Origin: Streptomyces actuosus
GTDB taxonomy: Bacteria > Actinomycetota > Actinomycetes > Streptomycetales > Streptomycetaceae
Direction: 5' to 3'
NCBI RefSeq assembly: GCF_016921115.1
Contig: NZ_JAFFZS010000010.1
Coordinates: 153,442-217,441, forward strand
Length of the DNA stretch: 64,000 nucleotides
Shown here: in pieces, positions 1 through 8,964 of the stretch
Position numbering within the stretch: the stretch's first letter is position 1
How the letters are laid out: each line of letters starts with the position of its first letter
Translations under genes and position numbers: made by a program
The notes under the pieces: generated by a model
Told to the model about the DNA's origin: nothing
Seen by the model: only the letters and a program-made list of their open reading frames with translations
The model's database searches: none

Positions 1-240
1 GGCTCGCGGCCGAGGAGCACCGGGCGAGTCCCCGCCCAGATGCCCGTAGAACGCCGCGGACGCCGCAGGCGTTCCCGCGGCGGGCCTCCGGCAGCCTTCT
101 GCCCGCCGGTCGCGGAGACGGGACGGCGCCGCCCCGCGGAGATCCCGCGGGGCGGCGCCGGCGCTCACCGTATGTGATGGTCCAAGCCCGTGCCGTCTCC
201 CCGAGTGGACGGCGCCGGGCGGCTCGGTGGGTCTCGGTCC
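1..240. other. window edge and ssgB 3' flank, no gene called
   Basis: Nothing here can be called as a gene. The first 120 bases could hold the end or start of a gene outside the window, but no frame has a recognisable product. The rest is the downstream flank of ssgB, including the hairpin at 124-160. Confidence 0.4.
124..160 (-). terminator. hairpin terminator downstream of ssgB
   Basis: A perfect 16-bp inverted repeat (124-139 with 145-160) with a 5-base loop lies 80 bases beyond the ssgB stop codon. There is no U-tract, which is common for Streptomyces terminators. It could also end transcription entering from the left edge. Confidence 0.6.
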
Positions 241-654
241 CTAGCTCTCCGCCAGGATGTGGGAGAGCTCCTGGTCGAGATCGAAGTGGCGGTGCTCCGT
301 ACCGGGCGGCACCGCCGCGTCGGTCCGCTTCAGGAAGGCTTCCAGAGCCCGCGCCGGGGCCTCGAGCAGTGCCTCGCCCTCCGGAGAGCTCAGGGCGATG
401 CAGACGACGCCCTGGCCGTGGCTGCGCGACGGCCAGACACGGACGTCGCCCGTGCCGGTGGGACGGTGAAGCCCCTCGGCGAGGAGGTCGCGGGCGAACA
501 CCCACTCGACGGTCTCCTCGGCTCCGGTGTGGAAGGTGGCGTGCACGGCGTAGGGGTCGGCCGTGTCGTACCGCAGGCCTGCGGGGACAGGCAGGGAGGA
601 CTCGCTCGACACAACGAGGCGCAGGTGCAGCTCGCAGCTGACCGTGGTGTTCAT
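241..654 (-). CDS. ssgB: SsgB, sporulation-specific cell division activator
   Basis: SsgB is an SsgA-like protein (SALP). In Streptomyces it localises with SsgA and recruits FtsZ to future septation sites in aerial hyphae. The 137-residue product has the whole SALP domain and is, as far as I recall the family, nearly identical to S. coelicolor SsgB. The N-terminus MNTTVSCELHLRLV and the C-terminus HFDLDQELSHILAES are visible. The ATG at 654 is chosen; an in-frame ATG at 720 would add 22 basic residues outside the family. Upstream lies a 190-bp divergent region with a possible sigma-H-type promoter and a palindrome. A strong hairpin follows the gene. Confidence 0.96.
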   Translation of the reverse strand: MNTTVSCELHLRLVVSSESSLPVPAGLRYDTADPYAVHATFHTGAEETVEWVFARDLLAEGLHRPTGTGDVRVWPSRSHGQGVVCIALSSPEGEALLEAPARALEAFLKRTDAAVPPGTEHRHFDLDQELSHILAES

Positions 655-715
655 AAGCGCCAGGGCCTTTCGCTCAGTGTGCGCTCGGGGATTCGCACGT
701 CGGCGAAATCGACAT

Positions 716-739
716 GCCACCTACGGTGCCGTTGTAAAC
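716..739 (-). promoter_or_regulatory. possible stress-sigma (SigH/SigF-type) promoter of ssgB
   Basis: On the minus strand GTTT (739-736) is followed after 14 bases by GGTGGC (721-716), about 60 bases before the ssgB start. This loosely resembles the GTTT-N14-16-GGGTAY pattern of the Streptomyces SigH/SigF group. ssgB is known to depend on SigH in S. coelicolor. The -10 match is imperfect, so this is a candidate only. Confidence 0.3.
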
Positions 740-753
740 CCCTCTGAGGGTTT
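736..753. repeat. palindrome between ssgB and the divergent membrane gene
   Basis: AAACCC and GGGTTT flank a 6-base centre. The repeat overlaps the candidate -35 of ssgB, so it may be an operator. It is too short to be a convincing terminator. Confidence 0.4.
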
Positions 754-845
754 TGCCTGTCTTTACGTAACTCTTCCGGCCGAGAACCCGTTCGCCCACT
801 ACGGCCATTCCGGTGACTTGATTCTCTCCGGTAGGGTTTCGGCGT

Positions 846-1313
846 ATGAATACGGGGAGTGACGAGCCGGGCGAGATGGCCGTGGCGACAGACGGGGCGA
901 AGGTGGGCGAGGACGAGACCGGCAGGACGGCCGGCGAGCAGGGGCTCGGTTCGCGGGCGCCCGAGTTCGTCAAGGCGCGGCGGGCGCTGCACGTCAGCTG
1001 GCAGGTCGGGGTCTTCGTCGTCGGCCTGGCGGTCGTCGTGGCCGGCATCATCATGCTGCCGCTGCCCGGCCCCGGCTGGGTCGTGATCTTCGGCGGCATG
1101 GCGATCTGGGCGACGGAGTTCGTCTGGGCCCAGCTGGTGCTCCGCTGGACCAAACGCAAGGTCACCGAGGCCGCCCAGCGCGCCCTGGACCCCGAGGTGC
1201 GACGCCGCAACATCATCCTCACGGTGACCGGCCTGGTGATCGTGGCCGCCGTCGTCGGTGTCTACCTGTGGAAGTTCGGTCTCGTGATGCCCTGGAAGAT
1301 CGAGGATCAGTGA
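846..1313 (+). CDS. PGPGW-motif transmembrane protein (TIGR02611-like)
   Basis: Small integral membrane protein of unknown function, 155 residues. Residues 1-45 are polar. Hydrophobic segments are at about 53-71, 79-99 and 123-147, and a PGPGW motif at 74-78 lies between the first two. This layout and motif match the actinobacterial TIGR02611/PGPGW family. The ATG at 846 has no ribosome binding site, and a TAGGGT hexamer at 832-837 could be a -10, so the mRNA may be leaderless. The gene is divergent from ssgB and precedes tRNA-Val. Confidence 0.85.
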   Translation: MNTGSDEPGEMAVATDGAKVGEDETGRTAGEQGLGSRAPEFVKARRALHVSWQVGVFVVGLAVVVAGIIMLPLPGPGWVVIFGGMAIWATEFVWAQLVLRWTKRKVTEAAQRALDPEVRRRNIILTVTGLVIVAAVVGVYLWKFGLVMPWKIEDQ

Positions 1314-1456
1314 CCGGCGAGCCGGCCGACCGGCGCCCGGCCCGGCCGTGACCTCGGACGACGGCCGCGGGGCGGGCGGCGCCCGCACCTGCGCCCCCAC
1401 CCGCCGGAGATGGTCACGGCCACCCCCTGACATGGGGTAATGTTCTTCCTGCGCCC

Positions 1457-1528
1457 GGGCGATTAGCTCAGTGGGAGAGCGCTTCGTTCACACCGAAGAG
1501 GTCACTGGTTCGAACCCAGTATCGCCCA
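1457..1528 (+). tRNA. tRNA-Val (anticodon CAC), copy 1
   Basis: A 72-base cloverleaf can be folded by eye: acceptor GGGCGAT/ATCGCCC, D-stem GCTC/GAGC, anticodon stem CTTCG/CGAAG with loop TTCACAC (anticodon CAC, reads GUG), and T-arm ACTGG-TTCGAAC-CCAGT. The discriminator A is followed by CCC, so CCA is not encoded and must be added after transcription. A TAATGT hexamer at 1438-1443 could be the -10. An identical copy lies at 8893. Confidence 0.97.
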
Positions 1529-1534
1529 CCCGGA

Positions 1535-1574
1535 GACACCGGCCCACCTGCCGACTGGCAGGTGGGCCGGTGTC
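1535..1574 (+). terminator. terminator of tRNA-Val copy 1
   Basis: A perfect 18-bp stem (1535-1552 with 1557-1574) with loop GACT begins 6 bases after the tRNA. There is no U-tract. Confidence 0.85.
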
Positions 1575-2763
1575 GTCGTACACGTACAGTGCCGCCGCGC
1601 CGCGGTCCCGCGGTACTCCTGCTCCCCCTCCCCGGTCGGACGGCCCCGCCCGCCTCCGTCGCCCCCCAGCGCCCCTGACCGGCCCCCATCCGGTGCGCGC
1701 CGCCGGGATCCTCGGTCCGTGTGCCGCCTCGCCCGCCCCGGCCCCGTGTGCGGCCCCCGCGGCGCCCGACAGGAAGATCCCCCGCATCGTCGACGCACGG
1801 CCGGCCCCGGCGGCTGCACCGGCGGGCGCTTGCCCGCAAGCGGATCGCGGACGGCGGAGATGCTGCACGGATGCCCGGCCGCAGGTGGGGGCGCAGGTGG
1901 GGGTGCACGAGCGGCCGGACGGACGCGTGATCTTCCACGCGGCCGAGGCCCCACTGGTCGCACCGGCTCCGCCTCGGCGCCGGGCCGGGAGGCGATGCCG
2001 GTGTTTGTCGTCGGGCGAGTCGGTGACGATCCATTACTCGAGTGGGTGTCAGGGGCGGCAGAAGGGGATCAACCGGTTCATCCGGATCGTCGAGAACCAG
2101 TTCCGGAAGATCGGCGTGAAGGGCGACTTCCAGGACTCCTTGCATTCCAGGAGAAGTTCCGGATGCGGCTCCGGGCGGAAATTCGCCGGACATATTCCGG
2201 AACACCGTCCCCTTTCCCTGCGAGTGGTGGGTGAGAAGTCCTACTCGTCGTCAACTCCCCTACCGGCCTCAGGAATCCAGGCACCCCACCTTCATGGGGC
2301 CGCCACGCCGTCGACCGGCGGGGCGGCCGACACGGCCGCTGGACGGTGCGGACGCCTCGACGTTCGGGGCCCGCTCTGTGTCGATGGCCCCGGCGCCGGG
2401 ATGTCGTCGCGGCCGCCGATGCCAGGGCCGGCGGTGCCGCCTTCCGGATCCGAGCCCGCAACACGGACTCCACCGTCGCCGTCCACCAGGCGTATCCTCG
2501 GAGGTCGGCTTGCCCACCGCACGCGAGGCGCGGTTTCCGGCGCTGTGGCGGCGGGACCGGATGGCCTGGGTCGTCGAGCCGCGTACAGACCGCATCGGTG
2601 GTTCCCGAATCGTCTGAACCGAAGGGCGAGGGTTCCGGGTTGCGATTGCGATTGCAGCCTTGGCCAAGGGGACGGCGGACCGTTCGGGGGGCTACAGGTA
2701 CTATCCGCGAGCGGTTTTGGCCTGTTCGGGCAAGGTTGAACCATGTGGGTGGGGGATCTTTCG
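1575..2763. other. 1.2 kb without a recognisable intact gene
   Basis: No frame has both codon bias and a recognisable product. Long open frames here are R/P/A-rich in the manner of shadow frames. The exception is a short stretch at about 2023-2142 with coding character, described separately. TTCCGGA recurs at about 2101, 2156 and 2195, the last two forming part of an inverted repeat. The region reads like decayed or gene-poor insertion DNA next to a tRNA. Confidence 0.5.
2023..2142 (+). pseudogene. possible gene fragment, unknown family
   Basis: From the GTG at 2023 about 40 codons keep G/C in the third position and read VTIHYSSGCQGRQKG then NRFIRIVENQFRKIGVKGDF. After about 2142 the frame turns to low-quality sequence. 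The stretch is mixed polar and hydrophobic, unlike the R/P-rich shadow frames around it. I do not recognise the family. It may be the remnant of a truncated gene or chance. Confidence 0.3.
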
Positions 2764-4374
2764 ATGACGTTTCGGCTGCGCGCTGTCCGCGCGCTCACGC
2801 TGCTGGTCGGCTTCCATCTGATCGGCGTGGTTCTGCTGTCGGCCATGGCGGTGCTCGACTGGCTGCTGATGACACGGCTGTTCACCGTGCGGGGGGCCTG
2901 GTTGGAAGGCATGGTCCTGACCGTCACCGTCCTGCTGGCAGCGGCGATTCTGCGGGGCATGCTGGTCTTTCTACGGGCTGGGCGCCTGGGCTCGGTCCCA
3001 CACGCGCTGGCGGTCATGCCTCAGGACCAGCCCGAACTCTGGGAACAGATACGAGCCGCCGCAGAAGTGACGGGGCAGCGAACGCCGGATGAGCTGTACC
3101 TGGTCGCAGAGGTCAACGCAGGCGTTGCAGAACAGAACCGTCTTCTGGGGTTGCTGCCCGGACGACGCCGTATGCTCCTGGGTCTGCCCCTGCTCGCCGG
3201 GCTGACCGTCCAGCAACTGCGAGCCGTACTCGCCCACGAGTTCGGGCATTACAGCAACCTCGACACTCGGCTCGGCGGTGTCACCATGCGCGGTCGGGCG
3301 GCAGTTCTGCACACGGTGAGGGTCTTCCGGGAAGGCAGCACTCGGTCGCACGATGTGATCGGTGGCCTGTACGTCGCCTACGCCCGGGTGTTTCTGGGCA
3401 CCTCGCAGTCCGCAGCCCGCCACCAGGAGCTCGCCGCGGACCGGATGGCCGCCCGGCACGCGGGCCGTGACGCCACGGCCTCTGCACTGCGCGTCCTTCC
3501 GCTGATTGCCGCCGCATACACCTACTACCTGGAGACGTATGCCGCGATGGGCAGGTCGCTGGGAGCGCTACCGCCTGTGGGTGAGGTGCACGGCGGCTTC
3601 CGCCGGTTGCTCGCAGCGCGAGCCGGGGAGCGGCTCACTGTCCTCTCTGCCGGGCAGCGTCCGCCGCGGCCACACCGGTACGACTCGCACCCGCCGATCG
3701 CCGAACGGATCTCCCTGATCGAGACGCTGCCACCCGATGGCCGGGCCGATGGACCGGTCGATGACCCGGTCGCGTTGACCTTGCTGCACGACCCGGGCCG
3801 GGTGTTCGCTGCGTCGGAGGCCCTTGCCTTGCCGCCGGAGGCGGCGCGAACGCGGCGCATGAGCTGGGACGACCTCGTCATGGCCCGCGCGGTTGCTGAC
3901 GCCGAGGGCTGGTCCCGGCCGCTGCGGCTCGCCGTGGCCAGGGCGCTTCGCTCATCGGCGCAAAGGGCAGGCAGTACGGTGACCGTGCCCCGAGATGCCA
4001 CGTCCGAGGAGGTGGCCGGGCTCCAATTGCCGGGCTTGGAGGACATACTCGACGCGTTCGACCGCGGCCTGCTGTGGATGGCGGTCGCCGACCGCATGCC
4101 CAAGCCGGATCAGGCGGCGCGACTGATCGGACCGTCCGCCCGCAACTTCATTCGGCCGAGGATCTTCGAAGGGCTCGCGGGCATGGTCCACCTGCGCCTC
4201 GCCGAGTCCGGACACGCGAAGCCGGACCCCGCCTGGTCGGGACAGCCTGGACTTGTTCTCCCCGAGTCGTGGGAGAAGGGCATGGACGATGCCATCGACG
4301 CGGCCGTCGCCGACACTCCCGACACCGCGCCGCTGCGCGCCCTGCTCGCCGCCCCCCACTGCGTGTCCGATTAG
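2764..4374 (+). CDS. M48-family zinc metalloprotease, membrane-bound
   Basis: Predicted membrane-anchored zinc endopeptidase related to HtpX/Ste24 (M48). The 536-residue product has two N-terminal hydrophobic segments (about 13-35 and 49-69), then the zinc motif HEFGH at 158-162 and a downstream glutamate in QELAADR (E222), the usual third ligand. The C-terminal half after about 340 is not recognised. The ATG at 2764 is preferred over the in-frame ATG at 2743 because GGGGGA at 2751-2756 gives a well-spaced ribosome binding site. Substrate unknown. The gene stands alone between gene-poor stretches within the tRNA-bracketed segment. Confidence 0.88.
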   Translation: MTFRLRAVRALTLLVGFHLIGVVLLSAMAVLDWLLMTRLFTVRGAWLEGMVLTVTVLLAAAILRGMLVFLRAGRLGSVPHALAVMPQDQPELWEQIRAAAEVTGQRTPDELYLVAEVNAGVAEQNRLLGLLPGRRRMLLGLPLLAGLTVQQLRAVLAHEFGHYSNLDTRLGGVTMRGRAAVLHTVRVFREGSTRSHDVIGGLYVAYARVFLGTSQSAARHQELAADRMAARHAGRDATASALRVLPLIAAAYTYYLETYAAMGRSLGALPPVGEVHGGFRRLLAARAGERLTVLSAGQRPPRPHRYDSHPPIAERISLIETLPPDGRADGPVDDPVALTLLHDPGRVFAASEALALPPEAARTRRMSWDDLVMARAVADAEGWSRPLRLAVARALRSSAQRAGSTVTVPRDATSEEVAGLQLPGLEDILDAFDRGLLWMAVADRMPKPDQAARLIGPSARNFIRPRIFEGLAGMVHLRLAESGHAKPDPAWSGQPGLVLPESWEKGMDDAIDAAVADTPDTAPLRALLAAPHCVSD

Positions 4375-4704
4375 CCGCCGCTCGCCCGTGGTCGGTCGTG
4401 GCGATCTCGACTCCGCCGCCCGGTTGCTGCCCCGAGAACGCCCTTGTCCCGCTGAAGCCGAACTCCTCGCCCGCCCAAGCGGGCGACGCGCCGGCCCACA
4501 CGACAGCCGGCTCCGATCCACGGGGCGCATGACGGCACCGGCCTGCCGGGACAGGGGCCGAGCCGAGCGACCTCTTCGAGACGAACAGACCGCCTTACCC
4601 ACCACCGGACTGGCCAACCGCATCGGATGTCTGTCTCCGGCCCGGCCGGTGCCCGACCGCGCACGGCAATCCGCCGCCCGATGCCGGAAGAGGGCTTCCC
4701 GGGC
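4375..4704. other. intergenic, nothing recognised
   Basis: This is 330 bases between the convergent ends of the M48 gene and the metallo-beta-lactamase-fold gene. No supported coding frame, RNA or clear terminator hairpin was seen. Confidence 0.5.
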
Positions 4705-5523
4705 TCAGGACGCCGACCGTCCGCCGCCGGGCTGGAGCCCCGCCAGCATCTGTTCCAGCGCAGCCTGGTCCGGCCCCACCCACGGCGAGGCCCCGGCCGC
4801 CGAACCCAGCCTGTCGATCAACGTCCCCGTGATCCCGACGGCCGGCGGTAGATGAGCGGAGAGGACGACCTCCGGCTCCCTCTCCCGTATCGGCCGGAAG
4901 CTGCCGAGGAACTTCTCGGTGTCCACGTTCTGCGCCCAGGGGCTGTCCACCGAGGCCCACAGCAGTTGGGCGGCGCGCAGATCCTCCTCGCCGACGGCAC
5001 CGACGTCATCGGCCTGTGCCAGCTCGGCATCGGCCATCGGCCCACCGAAGCAGTCGGAGCTGAAGCAGGCCCCCGTACGGTCGTCGAAGAAGCCGACTGT
5101 GCTCGGGCTGTCGTACAGGGGTGGCCTGAACGCCGTGAGGGTACGGTCGCCGACATCCACGGACTGTCCCGGGTTGATCAGATGGAGGCGATCGAGGGGC
5201 AGCGGCCGCTCACAGGACATGAGCCCCACGGACAGGAACGTGGTCACCACACGAGCCTCGGGAGCCGCGTCCAGCAGATCGAAGATTCCACCGGTGTGAT
5301 CCCGGTCCGGGTGGGTGAGCCAGATCCATCGCACATCAGCGGGATCCAGCACGGAACCGACCACCTCCAGGAAGTTCCGGTCGGGGAGCCCGAGCCCGGT
5401 GTCGACGACAACGGGCTCGGAGGCGAACAACACAAAGGCGTTGACCGGAAGGTGACCGAGTCCCGGCACCTCGAGGCTGTCATTCAGGACGCTGATGTCC
5501 GAGCGGACCTTGTGAATCGGCAT
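4705..5523 (-). CDS. metallo-beta-lactamase-fold hydrolase
   Basis: Product of 272 residues with an MBL fold. The metal motif reads THPDRDH (H71, D73, D75, H76), an HxDxDH variant of HxHxDH. An acidic residue at the second position recalls the flavodiiron/ODP branch of the superfamily. A conserved VVDTGLG strand precedes it at about 39-45, and SAHLPPA near the C-terminus supplies a late histidine. No flavodoxin domain follows. The ATG at 5523 has GTGGAG upstream; the open frame continues to 5862 but that extension is R/A-rich. Substrate and metal cannot be told from sequence. Confidence 0.85.
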   Translation of the reverse strand: MPIHKVRSDISVLNDSLEVPGLGHLPVNAFVLFASEPVVVDTGLGLPDRNFLEVVGSVLDPADVRWIWLTHPDRDHTGGIFDLLDAAPEARVVTTFLSVGLMSCERPLPLDRLHLINPGQSVDVGDRTLTAFRPPLYDSPSTVGFFDDRTGACFSSDCFGGPMADAELAQADDVGAVGEEDLRAAQLLWASVDSPWAQNVDTEKFLGSFRPIREREPEVVLSAHLPPAVGITGTLIDRLGSAAGASPWVGPDQAALEQMLAGLQPGGGRSAS

Positions 5524-5895
5524 GTCACTCTCCACGCCCCCTTGGATGGTGATCGCGCCGTGCCTGCACATTCCATCGTCGCCGCTTCTCCTGGAGGCCG
5601 CATCCGCTACGGCACCGGGCCAGACGCGGCGGAGGCGCTGCCGACCGTGATCCACCGCAGCACCTCTTCTCTCGCCCCCGCGAGACGGCGGCGCGCCGTC
5701 GACCAGCGCCGCCGCACCGACACCCACGACAGCGATCGCGGCGGCGAGTTCCGCACCGGCCGCGGCACGGCTCGGCGTGCGGGCGTGTGAGGCCGCACGG
5801 CACCCGCCCCGGCCGACCGATGTCGGATTCGCCCGATGGAACACCGCGTGCGGCTGCACCACGGTCCGCCGAGGGGGAGGACTTCCAGTGCTGTA
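5524..5895. other. intergenic, no supported gene
   Basis: This is 372 bases upstream of the MBL-fold gene and downstream of the large membrane protein gene, both on the minus strand. A frame upstream of the MBL start contains one hydrophobic stretch, but its composition is that of a shadow frame. No RNA or hairpin was identified. Confidence 0.45.
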
Positions 5896-8295
5896 CTAGT
5901 CCATCCTTCCCAGCACCTCCCGCACCCGCCGCATGTCCCGCAGGCGCCGCTCGTACGTCGCCCCGACCGCGAGCAGCAGCAGTCCGGCGAGGGCCGGAGG
6001 CACCCAGCGGGGGAGGGCGCCGACGATCTGCACCAGATACGGGGCGAGTTCGTGCAGCGCGTCCAGGACGAGCACCGTGCCTCCCAGGGCGAGCGGCGCC
6101 CGGAGCCGGTGCCGGGCACCCAGCAGCGTGACCGCCAGCGCCGCCGCGCCCAGCAGCAGCGGACGCAGCCAGTGCGGGTCCGCCCACGCGGCGGCCAGGC
6201 TCGGCAGGAACGCCACGGCGAGACCGGGGCCGTACGCCGTCCACGACGAGGTCCGCGGGTCGCGGCGCCGGCGCAGGACCCCGACGGCGAGTGCCGGGAC
6301 CGCCGCCGGCAACGTGTAGGCCTCCGGTGTCGTCACGTCCCAGGCCGCCAGGCGCACCCAGGCGGCCAGCACGAACAGTGCGGCGGCGGCATGGCCGAGG
6401 GGGCGGCGGTCGGTGCGGACCGCCGTGGCGGAGACGATGACCGCGCAGAGCGTCAGCACCAGGGACAGCATCGACGCGTCCCGCGCGCTGAGCCCGACCG
6501 CCAGGAGTGCGGCCCCGGCACCGGCCGCCTCGACGGGGACCCGGGTCCGCGCCTGCGCGGTCGGCGCCGCGAACAGTGCCGCGACGGCCGGCACCACCAG
6601 CACCAGCAGCGCGGTGTACTGCGGTTCCCAGCCCGCAGCGGCACCCGTCGCACACGCCAGACCGGTGCCGCAGGCGAGGGCGGCCGGCGCGGTGACCGGA
6701 GACAGGTGCGGTCTCCGGGCCGCCGCCGCGAGGACCACGGTGACGGTGGCCAGCACGGCCAGGGTCGCGGGCCGCGACGCCAGGGAGGTGAGGACGAGCG
6801 GCACGGACGTGACCACCGCCGGTACGACGGCCGCCACCGCCGCACCGCCCTGCGGCTCCGCGGGCGACGGCCGCATCGACGCCGCAGCCGCCAGCAGCCC
6901 CGCCGTCAGGGCACCGAGCACCGCCAAGTCCGCGGCGTAGGGAACATCCAGGACCGGGGGAAGGACCAGTACCGACGCCCAGCCCAGGACCAGCGCACCG
7001 GCGACGGCCCGGGACCGCGTGGCGGTGCCGGGCCGCCGCCGATCCGCGAACAGCAGCACGGCGGCGACGGCCGCCGTCACCAGCGGAACCGTCTGCGCGT
7101 ACGGGGGCCAGACCAACCCGGCCGTCACGGCCTCCCGCGCACCGTCCGGCGCGCCGGACCAGATCCGCGGCACCCACCCGGCCGGGCCCAGCAGGGCGAC
7201 CCCCACGAGGGGCACCGCACTCAGCACGGCGAGGCCCTGCACCGCTCCGGAGGCGACGGCCGCGCCGCGCCGCGCCGGCTGCGGCAGCCGGCCCTGGCGC
7301 ACCGCCGCCGACAGGGCGATGCCGCAGGCGAGGTACGCCGGGACCGTCCACACGGCGGGCAGTGCCGACCGTGCCGTGCCGCCGACCGCGGCGACCGCGA
7401 GCAGACCGGCCGTGGCCGCGAGGCCGGCCACGTGCTCCTCGGACACCGTCCACCGGGCCGCCGCGACGGCGATCCCGGCGGCCAGAAGGAGGAGCGCCGC
7501 CGCACGGGCGGCGGCGCCCGGACCGGGGGCCGTCCAGGACAGCCAGGCCGCCGTCAGGGCACCCCATGCCCCCAGGCCGCACGCCCCCAGCGCGGCCGTC
7601 ACCCGCACGGCGGGTGCGGACGCCCGCAGCGCCGCGGCCGTGTCGGCGCCGGCCGTCACCAGCACCGCCGTTGCGACGCCGTACGTCCCCGCGTCCGCCG
7701 CCACCGCCCACAGCAGGAGCGGCAACTGCGCGGCCGCCAGCGCGGCGGGCAGCGGGAGCCGCAGCCCGCCGGCCGGCGGCAGCAGACCGTACGCCGCCCA
7801 GCCGGCCGCCAGCACGGCCGCCGCGACCGCCGCGTAGGCGGTGCCGTCGGTCTGCGCGAAGGAGACCCGGTGCAGGGCGTACGCGTCGAGCACCGTCAGT
7901 GCCAGCCCCAGCCCCGCCACCGACTCGGCCGTCGACCCCAGCCCCCGCGACCGCAACGGCACCGGCGCGGCCAGCACCGCGGTCGTGACCCCGCCGAGCA
8001 CGAGGGACCGCCCGGCGATGCCCAGACTGCCCCAGCCGACCACGGTGAACGCGATCGCCGCGACCGTCAACAGGACACCGCCCAGCAGGAGCAGCACGTT
8101 CTGCACGCGCGGCGCGGCGGCCTCGGGGCCCGGCGGGGCGGGCGCCGGCGGAGGGCCGGGCGCCGGCGGGACCGCCCGCAGCACTCCGAGCAGCCAGGCC
8201 CGGCGTGCCAGCAAATGAGCCCGGCGGGCGTCGAGTTGCAGGAGCTCGGCGTCGATCAGCCGCAGCTCCTCGGGCGGCGGCGGAAAGTAGGTCAT
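5896..8295 (-). CDS. large polytopic membrane protein (SCO7613-like)
   Basis: Product of 799 residues. The N-terminus (about 1-65) is cytoplasmic-looking, with a helix LIDAELLQLDARRAHLLARR followed by a proline-rich linker. The remainder is a long run of Ala/Leu/Val-rich membrane segments broken by short RR-containing loops, probably more than 20 helices. This matches actinobacterial proteins annotated as having an SCO7613 C-terminal domain, whose function is unknown. No transporter signature was seen. The start ATG at 8295 begins MTYFPPPPEELRL. Confidence 0.82.
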   Translation of the reverse strand: MTYFPPPPEELRLIDAELLQLDARRAHLLARRAWLLGVLRAVPPAPGPPPAPAPPGPEAAAPRVQNVLLLLGGVLLTVAAIAFTVVGWGSLGIAGRSLVLGGVTTAVLAAPVPLRSRGLGSTAESVAGLGLALTVLDAYALHRVSFAQTDGTAYAAVAAAVLAAGWAAYGLLPPAGGLRLPLPAALAAAQLPLLLWAVAADAGTYGVATAVLVTAGADTAAALRASAPAVRVTAALGACGLGAWGALTAAWLSWTAPGPGAAARAAALLLLAAGIAVAAARWTVSEEHVAGLAATAGLLAVAAVGGTARSALPAVWTVPAYLACGIALSAAVRQGRLPQPARRGAAVASGAVQGLAVLSAVPLVGVALLGPAGWVPRIWSGAPDGAREAVTAGLVWPPYAQTVPLVTAAVAAVLLFADRRRPGTATRSRAVAGALVLGWASVLVLPPVLDVPYAADLAVLGALTAGLLAAAASMRPSPAEPQGGAAVAAVVPAVVTSVPLVLTSLASRPATLAVLATVTVVLAAAARRPHLSPVTAPAALACGTGLACATGAAAGWEPQYTALLVLVVPAVAALFAAPTAQARTRVPVEAAGAGAALLAVGLSARDASMLSLVLTLCAVIVSATAVRTDRRPLGHAAAALFVLAAWVRLAAWDVTTPEAYTLPAAVPALAVGVLRRRRDPRTSSWTAYGPGLAVAFLPSLAAAWADPHWLRPLLLGAAALAVTLLGARHRLRAPLALGGTVLVLDALHELAPYLVQIVGALPRWVPPALAGLLLLAVGATYERRLRDMRRVREVLGRMD

Positions 8296-8406
8296 GCCAG
8301 GGAAGTGTGGTCCGCATCACGCCGTGCGGCATGAGTGCGGGTACTCAGAACGTACTCATGTCCACAGGTCCGCGGCGACGGACGGGGGCGTGGGCAGACT
8401 CTCCCC

Positions 8407-8853
8407 ATGGACTGGACCCACTACCGCTTCCGCAGCCTCTGGTCCCTCCCGGCCCCGCCCGACGCGGTCTACGCCGTCCTGGAGCGGGCCGAGGACTACC
8501 CCCTCTGGTGGCGCCAGGTGCGCACGGTGACCCCGCTCGACGACATCACCGGCATGATCACCGTCCGCTCGCTGCTGCCCTACACCGTGACGTTCACCGC
8601 GCGACTGGTGCGCCGCGATCCGGTGGCCGGAGTGCTGGAGATCGCGATGTCCGGCGACCTCGACGGCTGGGCGCGCTGGACGGTCGCCACAGGCCTCGGC
8701 GGTACGCTCGCCCGCTACGAGCAGGAGGTCGACGTGCACAAGCCACTGCTCAGGCGGCTGGCCGTGCCGGGGCGGCCGTTCTTCCGCCTCAACCACCGGC
8801 TGATGATGCGCTCGGGGCGGCGCGGTCTGCTGGCCCTGCTGCGAGCGGTTTGA
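8407..8853 (+). CDS. SRPBCC-fold (polyketide cyclase/START-like) protein
   Basis: Product of 148 residues. The opening, with SLPAPPDAVYAVLERAEDYPLWW, is the usual start of the SRPBCC/START hydrophobic-ligand fold, in which a strand and two short helices precede a seven-stranded sheet. Ligand and reaction are unknown. The ATG at 8407 has a weak ribosome binding site. The gene ends 40 bases before the second tRNA-Val, and the -35 of that tRNA overlaps its stop codon. Confidence 0.8.
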   Translation: MDWTHYRFRSLWSLPAPPDAVYAVLERAEDYPLWWRQVRTVTPLDDITGMITVRSLLPYTVTFTARLVRRDPVAGVLEIAMSGDLDGWARWTVATGLGGTLARYEQEVDVHKPLLRRLAVPGRPFFRLNHRLMMRSGRRGLLALLRAV

Positions 8854-8879
8854 ACGAAGGCCGCGGGGACCTGTATTGT
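8850..8879 (+). promoter_or_regulatory. promoter of tRNA-Val copy 2
   Basis: TTGAAC (8850-8855), an 18-base spacer and TATTGT (8874-8879) form a good housekeeping sigma promoter. The tRNA begins 14 bases after the -10. The -35 overlaps the TGA stop of the SRPBCC gene. Confidence 0.7.
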
Positions 8880-8892
8880 TCGGTGCGTTCCC

Positions 8893-8964
8893 GGGCGATT
8901 AGCTCAGTGGGAGAGCGCTTCGTTCACACCGAAGAGGTCACTGGTTCGAACCCAGTATCGCCCA
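8893..8964 (+). tRNA. tRNA-Val (anticodon CAC), copy 2
   Basis: Identical over all 72 bases to the copy at 1457, with the same cloverleaf and CAC anticodon. Here the discriminator A is followed by CCA at 8965-8967, so this copy encodes its 3' end and copy 1 does not. It has a clear promoter and a U-tailed terminator. Confidence 0.97.

Noticed and set aside
1471..2739. Long plus-strand open frame running from inside tRNA-Val through the gene-poor region
   Set aside because: It starts within the tRNA and terminator and is mostly R/P/A-rich. Only the short stretch at 2023-2142 has coding character.
5836..8334. 832-codon open frame opposite the large membrane protein
   Set aside because: Composition is RRGHQ-rich without hydrophobic core or motifs, typical of a shadow of a GC-rich gene. 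The minus-strand frame has clear membrane helices.
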